DNA from: Streptomyces luteolus
GTDB taxonomy: Bacteria > Actinomycetota > Actinomycetes > Streptomycetales > Streptomycetaceae
Length of the DNA: 64,000 nucleotides
Direction: 5' to 3'
NCBI RefSeq assembly: GCF_029968015.1
Contig: NZ_JASCIS010000044.1
Coordinates: 1-64,000 of the forward strand
The notes below the pieces were generated by a model. It was given only the letters and a program-made list of their open reading frames with translations. It did no database searches and was not told the DNA's origin. This document shows, piece by piece, positions 51,407 through 60,499 of the stretch (positions are counted from its first letter, which is position 1; each line of letters opens with the position of its first letter). A program made the translations under genes and the position numbers.

Positions 51407-52624
51407 ATGGTCCAATGCCGAATCTGCGGCGGCTCGGTCGACGAATTCTTCGACTTCGGCCGACAGCCCGTATCCGACTCCTTCGTGACACCGCAGACGG
51501 CGGGCAGTGAGTTCTTCTTCCGGCTGGCCGCGGGCATCTGCACGGAATGCACGATGGTGCAGCTCACCGAGGAAGTGCCGCGCGAGCAGATGTTCCACGA
51601 GGACTACCCGTACCGCTCCGCCGGCTCGGCCGTCATGCACGAGCACTTCGAGAAGTACGCGCACCAGCTGCTGCAGAGCGAACTCTCCGGCGACGACCCG
51701 TTCATCGTCGAGATCGGCTCCAACGACGGGACGATGCTCAAGACCATCGGCAAGGCAGGCGTACGCCACCTCGGCGTCGACCCCTCCGCCCAGGTCGGGG
51801 AGTTCGCCAAGGAGGAGGGCGTGCGGGTGCGCACCGACTTCTTCGAGGAGCGCAGCGCCCGTGAGATCGCCGCGGCCGACGGCCCCGCCGACGTCATCTT
51901 CTCCGCGAACACCACCAGCCACATCGCGTACATCGACTCGGTGTTCCGGGGCGCGGACGCGGTGCTCGCCCCGGACGGCGTCTTCGTCATCGAGGACCGC
52001 TACCTCGCCTCGATCATGGCCCAGAACGCCTTCGACCAGATCTACGACGAGCACTACTACCTGCTCTCCGTGACCTCCGTGCGCAACATGGCCGCCCGCT
52101 TCGGCTTCGAACTCGTCGACGTGGAACCGCTCTCCGTGCACGGCGGCTCGATGCGCTACACCATCGCCCGGCCCGGCCGCCGCACCGTGTCCGGCGCCGT
52201 CACCGAGCACGTCGAGAGCGAGCGCGCGGCGGGCCTCGCCCGCCCGGAGACGTACCACCGCTTCGCACGGCAGGTGAAGGAGAGCTGCGCCAAGCTCGTG
52301 GAACTCCTCACCGAACTGCGCGAGCAGGGCCACTCGGTCGTCGGGTACGGGGCGACCGCGAAGAGCGCCACCGTCATCAACTACTGCGGTATCGGCCCGG
52401 ACCTCGTGCCGTTCATCTGCGACAGCACCCCCGCCAAGCAGGGCCGGCTCGCACCGGGCACCCACATCCCCGTACGGCCGTCCGCGGAGTTCTCAAAGCC
52501 CTACCCCGACTACGCCCTGCTGTTCGCCTGGAACCACGCCGAGGAAATCATGGCGAAGGAACAGGAATTCCGGGCCGCGGGCGGCAAATGGATCCTCTAC
52601 GTGCCCGACGTCCACGTCGTCTGA
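51407..52624 (+). CDS. NDP-hexose 3-C-methyltransferase
   Basis: A 405-residue SAM-dependent sugar C-methyltransferase (TylC3/EryBIII/TcaB9 type). It has an N-terminal zinc site (CRICGGSVDEFF and GICTECTM), the SAM motif FIVEIGSNDGTMLKTIGKAG, then FIEDRYLASIMAQNAFDQIY-like catalytic context with IYDEHYYLLS. The C-terminal VVGYGATAKSATVINYCGIG completes the family. It methylates C-3 of a 3-keto or 4-keto deoxysugar, implying a branched sugar such as mycarose, olivomycose or axenose. ATG follows AAAGGGG. First of a run of sugar and tailoring genes. Confidence 0.92.
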   Translation: MVQCRICGGSVDEFFDFGRQPVSDSFVTPQTAGSEFFFRLAAGICTECTMVQLTEEVPREQMFHEDYPYRSAGSAVMHEHFEKYAHQLLQSELSGDDPFIVEIGSNDGTMLKTIGKAGVRHLGVDPSAQVGEFAKEEGVRVRTDFFEERSAREIAAADGPADVIFSANTTSHIAYIDSVFRGADAVLAPDGVFVIEDRYLASIMAQNAFDQIYDEHYYLLSVTSVRNMAARFGFELVDVEPLSVHGGSMRYTIARPGRRTVSGAVTEHVESERAAGLARPETYHRFARQVKESCAKLVELLTELREQGHSVVGYGATAKSATVINYCGIGPDLVPFICDSTPAKQGRLAPGTHIPVRPSAEFSKPYPDYALLFAWNHAEEIMAKEQEFRAAGGKWILYVPDVHVV

Positions 52625-52657
52625 CACCCCCATCCGTACTCCAACCCGGAAGGTCCC

Positions 52658-53437
52658 ATGAACACGTACGCGGGAAAGAAGGCCGTGGTCACCGGTGGCA
52701 CGCATGGCATCGGCATGGCCGTCGTGAAGCAGCTCCTCGACGGCGGCGCCGAGGTCCTCCTCACCGGCCTCAACGAGGAGAACATCGAGAAGGCCCGCGC
52801 CGAACTCGGCCCGCGCGCCCACGTGTTGCGCTCCGACGCCGCGAGCCTCAGCGACATCGACGCCCTCGGCAAAACCGTCGAGACCACCCTCGGCGAGGTC
52901 GACTTCGTCTTCGTCAACGTCGGCTACATCAAGTTCGGCTCCCTCGGCCAGGTGACCGAGGAGACCTACGACCGGATGTTCGACACCAACACCAAGGGCG
53001 CCTTCTTCACCGCGCAGCGGCTCGCGCCCCTCGTCAAGGACGGCGGCTCCTTCGTCTTCACCACCGCCGTCGCCGTCGGCATGGGCTTCGTCGCCACCAG
53101 CGTCGGCACCGGCATGAAGTCGGCCATCCGCGCCTTCTCCAAGGTGTTCGCCTCCGAGCTGCTGCCGCGCCGCATCCGCGTCAACACGGTCAGCCCCGGC
53201 TTCATCGACACCCCGACGATGGGCCTCTCGGACGGCTCCGAGGAACTGCGCGCCGCCAACATCAAGGAGGGCGTCGAGCTGACCCCGATGCGCCGCTTCG
53301 GTGCCGCCGACGAGGTCGCCGGCGCCGTCCTCTTCCTCGGCTTCGACGCCACCTTCACCACCGGCGTCGACCTGCCCGTCGACGGCGGCCTCGGCCAGGC
53401 CCTGGAGTGGCCGCACGACGAGATCGTCGAACACTGA
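52658..53437 (+). CDS. SDR-family protein lacking catalytic Ser and Tyr
   Basis: A 259-residue classical-length SDR with the Rossmann motif VVTGGTHGIGMAV and the C-terminal RRIRVNTVSPGFIDTPTMGL. The usual catalytic Ser/Tyr-x-x-x-Lys reads FTTAVAVGMG and SVGTGMKSAI: Lys is kept, but Tyr is Gly and Ser is Thr or Ala, and NAG is NVG. It therefore cannot use the standard proton relay. It may be a different catalyst or a binding protein. It is the only SDR in block D, so a 4-ketoreductase role is tempting but not supported by the residues. Confidence 0.85.
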   Translation: MNTYAGKKAVVTGGTHGIGMAVVKQLLDGGAEVLLTGLNEENIEKARAELGPRAHVLRSDAASLSDIDALGKTVETTLGEVDFVFVNVGYIKFGSLGQVTEETYDRMFDTNTKGAFFTAQRLAPLVKDGGSFVFTTAVAVGMGFVATSVGTGMKSAIRAFSKVFASELLPRRIRVNTVSPGFIDTPTMGLSDGSEELRAANIKEGVELTPMRRFGAADEVAGAVLFLGFDATFTTGVDLPVDGGLGQALEWPHDEIVEH

Positions 53438-53470
53438 CCCCGGCCCCGACCAGCAGACAGAGGTGGCGCG

Positions 53471-54826
53471 ATGACCAGTCGCACGCAACGCACACGAGTC
53501 GCGGTGATCGGCGGCGGCATGGCCGGCTCCGCGGCCGCCCGCCAACTGCTCCGCGGCGGCCGTGACGTCGTCGTCTACGAGACGGCCGACGGACTCGGCG
53601 GCCGGGCCCGCTCCTGGCACCGCCCGGAGATCGAGCCCGACGTCGGCATCAACCTGATGTACGTCAGCTTCTACAAGCTGATGACCCAGCTCATAAAGGA
53701 GTACGGCCTGGAAGACGAGCTGGTCAAGATCTCCAGCAACGTCTGGATCTCCGACCACGGCAAGACCGTCCCGCTCTCCTCCGACTCGCCGCTCAGCCTG
53801 CTCACGTACCAGCACGTGGGTCTGCGCGACCGGATCAGGTTCCTGCTCAGCACGCTCGCCCAGGTCGGCCGCAAGAAGCAGCTCGACCTGTTCGACCCGG
53901 TGAAGTCCGCCCCGTTCGACGACGGGCAGAGCGCCACCGACTGGGGCTACCGGCAGGTCTCCAGGCGCGGCTTCGACTTCCTGCTCCGCCCGCAGATCGA
54001 GGGCTTCTGGAACTTCGCCTGCGAGGAGATCTCCGCCGTCCACGCCCGCGCCCTGCTCGCCTGGATGGGCGGCTCCGGCTTCTACGTGCTCCGGAACGGC
54101 ATGGAGATCCTCGCCGAGAAGAACGCCGAGGGCGCCGACATCCGGCTCTCCCACGAGGTCACCGCCGTGCAGCCGGACGGCGCCGGTGTCAGCATCACCG
54201 CCGTCGGCCCCGACGGCGCCCCCGTCACCGAGGAGTTCGACCAGGTCGTCGTCGCCACACCCGCGCCGATCGCCGCGAAGCTCGTCGCCGCCCTGCCCGA
54301 GCAGACCGTGGGCGCCGAGACCCGCTCGTTCCTGGAGACGCAGGCCTACGAGCCGGCGCTGTCCGTCTCGTTCCTGGTCGACGCGGGCGTCCTGCCCGCC
54401 GAGGCGCACATCGTCGCGGGCGGCCCCGAGGACCCGCCACTGCGCAACATGATCACCTACCCGCGCACGGTGCGGGACGAGGCGGGCAACCCCGTCGAGA
54501 AGCTCCTCGTGTTCGCCTACCCCGGCCGCGCCAACACCCGCCGCCTCCTGGGCCGTTCACCCGAGGAGCAGTTCGCCGAGGTCACGCAGCTGCTGCCGAC
54601 GCTGTGGCCGGACTTCCCGGTGGAGCGCGCCGAACCCTTCCAGATCGCCGAGCGGCCCTACGGCTTCCCGATCCCCGCCCCCGGCCGCTACCGCCGCTCC
54701 GTGCGCGTACTTCAGGAGCAGCGCGCCCCGGTCGTGTTCGCCGGCGACTACTTCAACTCACCCACGACGGAAGCCGCGATGCTCTCGGGAATCCGGGCCG
54801 CCGCGGCGCTCACGAAGGCAGGCTGA
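53471..54826 (+). CDS. FAD-dependent oxidoreductase (amine-oxidase/PPO fold)
   Basis: A 451-residue flavin enzyme of the protoporphyrinogen oxidase/phytoene desaturase-like superfamily. The FAD-binding VAVIGGGMAGSAAARQLL with GLGGRARSW opens it, and the C-terminal FAGDYFNSPTTEAAMLSGIR closes the FAD site. Possible substrates are the prenyl chain, a desaturation target, or the sugar. No Cys or His for covalent flavin is evident. It sits between the SDR (33 nt) and the glycosyltransferase (6 nt), in one operon. Confidence 0.87.
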   Translation: MTSRTQRTRVAVIGGGMAGSAAARQLLRGGRDVVVYETADGLGGRARSWHRPEIEPDVGINLMYVSFYKLMTQLIKEYGLEDELVKISSNVWISDHGKTVPLSSDSPLSLLTYQHVGLRDRIRFLLSTLAQVGRKKQLDLFDPVKSAPFDDGQSATDWGYRQVSRRGFDFLLRPQIEGFWNFACEEISAVHARALLAWMGGSGFYVLRNGMEILAEKNAEGADIRLSHEVTAVQPDGAGVSITAVGPDGAPVTEEFDQVVVATPAPIAAKLVAALPEQTVGAETRSFLETQAYEPALSVSFLVDAGVLPAEAHIVAGGPEDPPLRNMITYPRTVRDEAGNPVEKLLVFAYPGRANTRRLLGRSPEEQFAEVTQLLPTLWPDFPVERAEPFQIAERPYGFPIPAPGRYRRSVRVLQEQRAPVVFAGDYFNSPTTEAAMLSGIRAAAALTKAG

Positions 54827-54832
54827 GGCCCC

Positions 54833-55939
54833 ATGAAGGTCCTGTTCATCCCCGGAAACAGCCCGTACCCGATCTTCTCCCACGCCCCGCTCGCCTCGGC
54901 CGCCCGCAATGCGGGACACCAGGTCATGATGGGCGGCATCGACTGGGTGCTGCCCAACATCGCCAGTGTCGGACTGCCCGCCGTGCAGATCTCCCCCGTG
55001 TCGATGGAGGAGGTCAGCGCCTTCATGGGCGCCATGCCGGACAACCCGGCCGACCAGCTCAAGGCCGTCGGCCGGGTCTACGCCGAGATCGCCGTGGACA
55101 GCCTGGAGCGCCTCCTCGCCCTCGCCGACCACTGGCGGCCCGACGTCGTCGTCGGCGGCGGCATGTTCTACACCGCGCCGCTCCTCGCCCACCACCTGGG
55201 CATCCCCAGCGTCCGCCTGGAGTGGGACCGCATCGACTCCCGTACGTACGACCCGGGCGCCGAACCCGTACTGGCGCCCGTCCTGGCCGAGTTGGGCCTC
55301 GACAAGGTCCCGGACCCCGACCTGTGGCTCGATGTCTGCCCGCCCAGCCTGCGGCCCGACGACGCGGTGCCCGCCAAGCCGATGCGCTGGGTGCCCGGCA
55401 ACCCGCAGAAGCCCCTGGAGCCCTGGATGTACACCAAGGGCGAGCGGCCCCGTGTCTACATCACCGCCGGCACCCGCCTGTTCAGCGGCGAGGGGCTGCG
55501 CGACATGGCCCGCAGCATCGACCGGCTCGGCGCGGAGGTCGTCGTCGGCGCCCCCGAGAACGTCGCCGCCGAACTCCGGGGCGAACTGCCCGGTGTGCAC
55601 GTCGGCTGGGTGCCCCTCGACGTGCTCGCCCCCACCTGCGACGTGATCATCCACCACGGTGGCGGCGGCACCGACATGACCTCCCTGAACGCCGGTGTGC
55701 CGCAGCTGATCGCGCACCCCGAGTACCCCACGGCCGCCACCCGCCAGGTCGTCGACTTCGGCGCCGCGCTCCTGGTCGAGTCGGGCGGCCACGAGGAGGT
55801 CAACGCCGCCTGCGAGCAGCTCCTGAACGACCCCTCGTACCGGGAGCGGGCCCAGTCCGTGTCCAAGGAGATGGCGGCACTTCCGCCCGCCCACGAGATC
55901 GTCGCCGACCTGGAGCGGCTCGTCGCCGCCCGCGGCTGA
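54833..55939 (+). CDS. GT1-family glycosyltransferase
   Basis: A 368-residue GT-B glycosyltransferase of the macrolide/anthracycline type (EryCIII-like). The N-terminal acceptor domain begins VLFIPGNSPYPIFSHAPLAS, and the nucleotide-binding half has WVPLDVLAPTCDVIIHHGGG-GT, the family's HHGGGGT motif. It would move the dTDP-deoxysugar to the cluster's aglycone. Some relatives need a P450-like activator; none is present here. It starts 6 nt after the FAD enzyme. Confidence 0.93.
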   Translation: MKVLFIPGNSPYPIFSHAPLASAARNAGHQVMMGGIDWVLPNIASVGLPAVQISPVSMEEVSAFMGAMPDNPADQLKAVGRVYAEIAVDSLERLLALADHWRPDVVVGGGMFYTAPLLAHHLGIPSVRLEWDRIDSRTYDPGAEPVLAPVLAELGLDKVPDPDLWLDVCPPSLRPDDAVPAKPMRWVPGNPQKPLEPWMYTKGERPRVYITAGTRLFSGEGLRDMARSIDRLGAEVVVGAPENVAAELRGELPGVHVGWVPLDVLAPTCDVIIHHGGGGTDMTSLNAGVPQLIAHPEYPTAATRQVVDFGAALLVESGGHEEVNAACEQLLNDPSYRERAQSVSKEMAALPPAHEIVADLERLVAARG

Positions 55940-55972
55940 CCTCCGCCCGCAACAGACAGAGAGGAGAACGCG

Positions 55973-56551
55973 GTGCGCATCGCCGCGACGGCGATCCCCG
56001 GGGCCTATCTCGTCACCCCCGAGCAACTGCCGGACGAGCGCGGGGCCTTCTGGGAGGGCATGCGCGCCGACAAGCTGGAGAAGGTGCTCGGTGAGCCGTT
56101 CGTGCCCCGGCAGATCAGCTACTCCGTGTCCCGCCGCAACACCCTGCGCGGGATCCACACGGTGGCGATCCCGCCGGGCCAGGCCAAGTACGTCAGCTGC
56201 GTACGCGGCGCGCTGCGCGACGTCATCGTCGACCTGCGCATCGGCTCACCCGCCTTCGGCCGGCACCACGTCTGCGAGCTCGACGCCGCCTCGGGCCGCG
56301 CCCTGTACATCCCCGAGGGCGTCGGCCACGGCTTCCTCACCCTCGACGACGACACCTGCATCAGCTACGTCATGTCGACGGTGTACGCGCCCGGCACGCA
56401 GATCGACATCGACCCCTTCGACCCCGGACTCGCCCTCCCCTGGGGGTTCACCGAGCCACCCCTGATGTCACCGAAGGACCGTGCGGCCCCCGGCCTCGCC
56501 GAGACCGCGGCCGCCGGGGTGCTGCCGCGCTGGAACGAGGAGAAGCCGTGA
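55973..56551 (+). CDS. dTDP-4-keto-6-deoxysugar 3,5- (or 5-) epimerase
   Basis: A 192-residue RmlC-like cupin. The active His lies in NTLRGIHTVAIPPGQAKYVS. It is followed by DVIVDLRIGSPAFGRH, LYIPEGVGHGFLTLDDDTC and the Tyr of VMSTVYAPGTQID. Inversion at C-5 would give an L-configured sugar. Relatives in branched-sugar pathways act at C-5 only. The GTG start follows GAGGAGAACG, and the end overlaps the 3-ketoreductase gene (GTGA). Confidence 0.93.
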   Translation: MRIAATAIPGAYLVTPEQLPDERGAFWEGMRADKLEKVLGEPFVPRQISYSVSRRNTLRGIHTVAIPPGQAKYVSCVRGALRDVIVDLRIGSPAFGRHHVCELDAASGRALYIPEGVGHGFLTLDDDTCISYVMSTVYAPGTQIDIDPFDPGLALPWGFTEPPLMSPKDRAAPGLAETAAAGVLPRWNEEKP

Positions 56552-57513
56552 CCGACGTCGTCCGCGTCGGCGTCCTGGGCTGCGCCGAGATCGCCCGCCG
56601 CAGAATGCTGCCCGCCCTCGACCGCTGCCCGGACACCCGCGTCACCGCGGTCGCCTCCCGGGACCCCGCGCGCGCCGCCGCGACCGCCGAGCCGTACGGG
56701 GCGCGCGTCCTGCCCGGCTACGCCGCGCTCCTCGCCGCCCCGGACGTCGACGCGGTGTACGTCCCGCTGCCGCTCGCCCTGCACGCCGAGTGGACCGAGG
56801 CGGCGCTGCGCGCCGGCAAGCACGTCCTGGCCGAGAAGCCGCTGACCGCCGACGCGGACCGGACCGCCGAGCTGTGCGCCCTCGCCCGCGCCCGCGGCCT
56901 CGCCCTGATGGAGAACGTCATGTTCGTCCACCACGGCCAGCACACCCGCGTACGGCAGCTCGTCGCGGACGGCGCCCTCGGTGAACTGCGCTCCTTCCGG
57001 GCGGAGTTCACCGTGCCGAGGCGCCCGGAGGGCGACATCCGGCTGAGCCCGGAGCTGGGCGGCGGCGCCCTGTGGGACACCGGCGTCTACCCGCTGCGGG
57101 CCGCCCAGCACCTCCTCGGCCCGGACCTCGCCGTCGTCGGCGCCGTCGCCGCGGCCACGTCCGGCTCGGCCGTCGACACCGCGGGCTCCGCGCTGCTGCG
57201 GCGTACGACGGACGGGGTCGCCGCGCACGTCTCCTGGGGCCTCGACCACGCCTACCGCAGCGGCTACGAGCTCACCGGCAGCGCCGGCCGCCTCACCCTC
57301 GACATGGCGTTCACCCCGCCCGCGGGCCACCGCCCCGTCGTCCACCTGCACGACGCCTCGGGCAGCCGGGAGTACGTCCTGGAGGCCGAGGACCAAGTGG
57401 CGAACACGGTCGCGGAGTTCGCGGCGGCGGTACGGCGCGGGACCGCACCGCAAGCGGACACGCTGGCCCAGGCCCGGCTGCTCGCAGACGTCCGCCGCGC
57501 CGCCACGATCTGA
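56548..57513 (+). CDS. NDP-hexose 3-ketoreductase (Gfo/Idh/MocA)
   Basis: A 321-residue oxidoreductase of the TylC1/KijD10 type, which acts after the 2,3-dehydratase by reducing the C-3 ketone. RVGVLGCAEIARRRMLPALD carries the nucleotide site, and HVLAEKPLTADADRTAELCA holds the EKP motif. The C-terminal beta-sheet half is complete. It overlaps the epimerase gene. A terminator hairpin lies 55 bp after its stop. With rmlA, rmlB, 2,3-dehydratase, C-methyltransferase and epimerase, it leaves only the 4-ketoreduction unassigned. Confidence 0.92.
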   Translation: MTDVVRVGVLGCAEIARRRMLPALDRCPDTRVTAVASRDPARAAATAEPYGARVLPGYAALLAAPDVDAVYVPLPLALHAEWTEAALRAGKHVLAEKPLTADADRTAELCALARARGLALMENVMFVHHGQHTRVRQLVADGALGELRSFRAEFTVPRRPEGDIRLSPELGGGALWDTGVYPLRAAQHLLGPDLAVVGAVAAATSGSAVDTAGSALLRRTTDGVAAHVSWGLDHAYRSGYELTGSAGRLTLDMAFTPPAGHRPVVHLHDASGSREYVLEAEDQVANTVAEFAAAVRRGTAPQADTLAQARLLADVRRAATI

Positions 57514-57568
57514 CGGCCCGCACACGCTCCGACGGCCGCACGCCGTCCCTTACAGCCTGCACACGAGT

Positions 57569-57608
57569 GAGCGGTGCACGGCCCCCGTCCCCGGGCCGTG
57601 CACCGCTC
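57569..57608. terminator. Bidirectional terminator between convergent genes
   Basis: A perfect 16-bp stem (57569-57584 with 57593-57608) and 8-nt loop between the 3-ketoreductase and the MpaB-family gene. Confidence 0.88.
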
Positions 57609-57624
57609 GGTTCGTGTGCGGGCC

Positions 57625-58563
57625 TCAGCCCGCGCTGGGGGCGCCCACCGTGTGCTCCGGGCCCAGCTCCTCGATCTTGTACTCGCCGCGCGGGAAGCTC
57701 GGCGTCGGCAGCGGGTCGGGGTACGCGGCCTCCTCCCGCGGCGGCTGCCGGCGCACGTACGCCGCCCGTGCCCGCAGTGCGACCCCCACCGTGAACTCAA
57801 GCAGACGCGAGGGCTCGGACACGCCGAACGCCTTGCGCATGTGCGGGGTGAGGAGCGCCGGCAGCGCCGCGGCCGCCACCTTGCGGCCCAGCGGACGCAG
57901 CCGCTCCGGCAGCCAGCCCGCCATGGGCTCGATCACCGTGTTCCGCAGCACCTGCCACAGCGTCACGGCCTCCGGCGAGTACGCGAAGTGCTCCTCCACG
58001 TAGGCGTCGTGGAACCGGGCGAACTCCTCGTACGAGCCGGGGATGTCCTTCAGGCCCATGAACTCGCCCTGTTCCCGCATGTGCAGATAGGCCGCCGTGC
58101 GCTCCTGGTCGGTCAGCGGCCGCCAGCCCCAGCGGTCCACCCAGCGGATCTGCACGAGCATGCTGGTGGCGAGCACGAACAGATACTCGTCGTTGCTGAT
58201 GCTCCACCGCTGCTTGTCGTCGCTGATGTGCCGGACCGCGTTCTTGTGGATGCGGTTCATCTGCCGTACGGCGGCCCGGCCCCGCTCGTCCTTGAAGCCG
58301 CGCCGCACCATCTCCAGGCTGATCAGCGCGAAGTGCTCCAGACGCCGCTGCGTGTTCTCCGTCAACTCCCCGGTACGTACGAGGAGTTGGGCCATGTGGG
58401 GCGGGGCGACGCTGTTGCAGAACGCGAGCGCGCCCGCGACGCTGAAGTCCCACGGGAACTCGTAGCCCATGTCGAGCCACCAGATGCGGCTGTACTCCTC
58501 CTTGACGTCCATGCCCTGGATCTCGCGCAGTCGGGCATCACGCTTCTGCCTGTCCCTGGCCAT
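57625..58563 (-). CDS. MpaB/Lcp-family (DUF2236) oxygenase
   Basis: A 312-residue DUF2236 protein. Members include latex-clearing protein, which cleaves polyisoprene, and fungal MpaB, which cleaves the farnesyl side chain of a mycophenolic acid intermediate; they bind heme b through conserved His/Arg/Asp. Here RIHKNAVRHISDDKQRWSIS and SNDEYLFVLATSMLVQIRWV hold likely heme-pocket residues. There is no signal peptide. Next to UbiA, a prenyl synthase and two CoA ligases, oxidative cleavage of a prenyl chain into an acid or aldehyde is an attractive inference, unproven by sequence. Confidence 0.85.
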   Translation of the reverse strand: MARDRQKRDARLREIQGMDVKEEYSRIWWLDMGYEFPWDFSVAGALAFCNSVAPPHMAQLLVRTGELTENTQRRLEHFALISLEMVRRGFKDERGRAAVRQMNRIHKNAVRHISDDKQRWSISNDEYLFVLATSMLVQIRWVDRWGWRPLTDQERTAAYLHMREQGEFMGLKDIPGSYEEFARFHDAYVEEHFAYSPEAVTLWQVLRNTVIEPMAGWLPERLRPLGRKVAAAALPALLTPHMRKAFGVSEPSRLLEFTVGVALRARAAYVRRQPPREEAAYPDPLPTPSFPRGEYKIEELGPEHTVGAPSAG

Positions 58564-58667
58564 GCCGCGGCTCTCCTCTCACCGGTACACCTCGGATCGC
58601 CACGCCGGCCGAACGCCCCTGCCGCGCAGCGCTGTTCACACCCGAACGGGCCCGCGCCCCCCGCCCG

Positions 58668-60227
58668 TCAGCCCTGTTCCTGCAGCTGCTTCAGCAGCTC
58701 AAGCCGCTTGATCTTGGTGGTGGCGGTCTGCGGCAGGTCCTCCAGGCGCCACTGCACCGGATCCGCCAGCGGCGGCAGGTCCGCGACCGCGGCTCGCCAG
58801 GCCGCCGCGTCGAGCGGCTTGTCCCCGCGGGTCGCCACCACCGGCACCGCTCGCCCGTCCGGGCCCGGCACGATGATGGCCTCGGTCAGCTCCGGCAGCC
58901 TGCCGAAAAGCTTGTCCTCGATCTCCAGGGTGGAGTCGATGCCGGGGATCTCGTCGACCTCACGGTCGAGCAGATGCAGGCAGCCCCACTTCGTGCGGTA
59001 GCCCACGTCACCCATGCGCCACCAGCCGTCATGGACCTGCTTCTCCCACCGCCCGTGCTCCCCGAGATAGGTGACGATCCGTCCATCGCTCCTCACCTCG
59101 ATGAACCCCGGCGAGGACTTGCCCGGCGGACGGCCGTCCCGGCTCACCACCCGCACCCCGGTCATGCCGGGGAACGGCCGGCCGACACAGCGCCCCTCCG
59201 CCTCCGCGCCCCGCTTCGGGCTGTACGTGCGGCCCGCGATCGGGCCCACCTCGCTCTGCCCGTACATCTGGATGAACACCGCGCCGCGGCGGCGGGACGC
59301 GCCGAGCATCCGGTGCACCGTGCGCGGATGGATCGCGTCGAAGGTGGAGCTGAAGAACTTGACCTTCGCGAGCGGCCCGCGGGGATCGTCCGCCAGCTCC
59401 TCCCAGCGCATGAACGTGTTCGGGTGCGCCTCGATCAGCCCCGGTGGCACCTGCCGGAACAGCTCGCCCACGACCTCCGGCTCGTCCTCCCGCAGGATGA
59501 TCACCGGGTGCCCTTGCAGGATCGAGATGGGCAGCGCGGTGAACATCCGCGAGTGCGCGAACGACACATGGATCGCGACGGGTTCGCTCGGCCCGACCAG
59601 CTTGGCGACGGTGCCCTGCGGACGGTACCGGGACTGGAACGTCCGGCCGGTGTGCACGGCCAGCTTCGGCACACCTGTCGTACCGGAGGTGTGCGTGATG
59701 AGCGTCGGGTGGTCCGGCGACATCCGCACCGGCTGTACGGGCGGGCTGCCCGCGAGGGAGGCAAGCTCGACCGCGCCCGCGTGGCTGCCGGACGTCAGCA
59801 GCAGCTTGCGGGCCAGGCCGAACACCTCGTCCGGCAGGTCCTGCTCCAGCTTGCCCTGATCGGTGATCAGGAACGGCATGTCCACCCGGCGCAGCAGTTC
59901 CGCCACGGTCGCCCCGTCGAGCTTCGGCGACAGCAGCACCGGCACCGCACCGATCCGGGCGGCCGAGCAGGCGAGCAGAGTGATGTCGAAGCCGTCGGTC
60001 TTGTGGATGACCACGCGTTCGCCGGTACGCAGGCCCGCCGCCCACAGCCGGGAGGCGAAGTCGGCGACGAGTCTGGCCACTTCGGTGAGCGTGAGGCGGG
60101 TGCCGTGCTCCGGGGCGATGTCCAGCTGGTGGTCGAGAATGAGGGGGCTCGCCGGATGCTTCGCCGCGGCCCGGTCGAACAGAGTGCCCAGGCGGATGCC
60201 CTTGTTCGCGATGCGCTGCAGAAACAT
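58668..60227 (-). CDS. AMP-forming acyl/aryl-CoA ligase (B)
   Basis: A 519-residue ANL-superfamily ligase, paralogous to the one at 2859-4442. It has THTSGTTGVPKLAVHTGR, HVSFAHSRMFTALPISILQG, IQMYGQSEVGPIAG and WWRMGDVGYRTKWG, with the A10 lysine in TATTKIKRLEL. Start ATG 60227 follows GAGGATC and matches the N terminus of ligase A. Two such ligases suggest two acids are activated, for example an aromatic acid and a prenyl-chain-derived acid. It is leftward, with MpaB downstream. Confidence 0.9.
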   Translation of the reverse strand: MFLQRIANKGIRLGTLFDRAAAKHPASPLILDHQLDIAPEHGTRLTLTEVARLVADFASRLWAAGLRTGERVVIHKTDGFDITLLACSAARIGAVPVLLSPKLDGATVAELLRRVDMPFLITDQGKLEQDLPDEVFGLARKLLLTSGSHAGAVELASLAGSPPVQPVRMSPDHPTLITHTSGTTGVPKLAVHTGRTFQSRYRPQGTVAKLVGPSEPVAIHVSFAHSRMFTALPISILQGHPVIILREDEPEVVGELFRQVPPGLIEAHPNTFMRWEELADDPRGPLAKVKFFSSTFDAIHPRTVHRMLGASRRRGAVFIQMYGQSEVGPIAGRTYSPKRGAEAEGRCVGRPFPGMTGVRVVSRDGRPPGKSSPGFIEVRSDGRIVTYLGEHGRWEKQVHDGWWRMGDVGYRTKWGCLHLLDREVDEIPGIDSTLEIEDKLFGRLPELTEAIIVPGPDGRAVPVVATRGDKPLDAAAWRAAVADLPPLADPVQWRLEDLPQTATTKIKRLELLKQLQEQG

Positions 60228-60499
60228 GCAGATCCTCAAGGTCGAAGGGCCCTGCCCGTCCGGAAGCCGGACAGCGGGACTGTGCGGACACGCCCTAGTC
60301 GATGACGGAAGTCATGCGGAGAGCCTCGCAGCGCCGGGCACCGGCGCACAGAAACATCCCCCAGGGTTCGTCAACTCGCCTGGCTCAAGCCGTACTTGAC
60401 AAACACGTGCGGTTTCTGTGTCAGCCCCATGAGGGTCACGGGCACTCTGGGCGCGCTCTGGAAACCGGACCGGACGAGCTCGCCGAAATGGAGCCGCAC

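Noticed and set aside
60396..60424. TTGACA box upstream of the BBE oxidase as a promoter
   Set aside because: The -35 is perfect but no acceptable -10 lies at 16-19 bp, so it is not listed as a feature.
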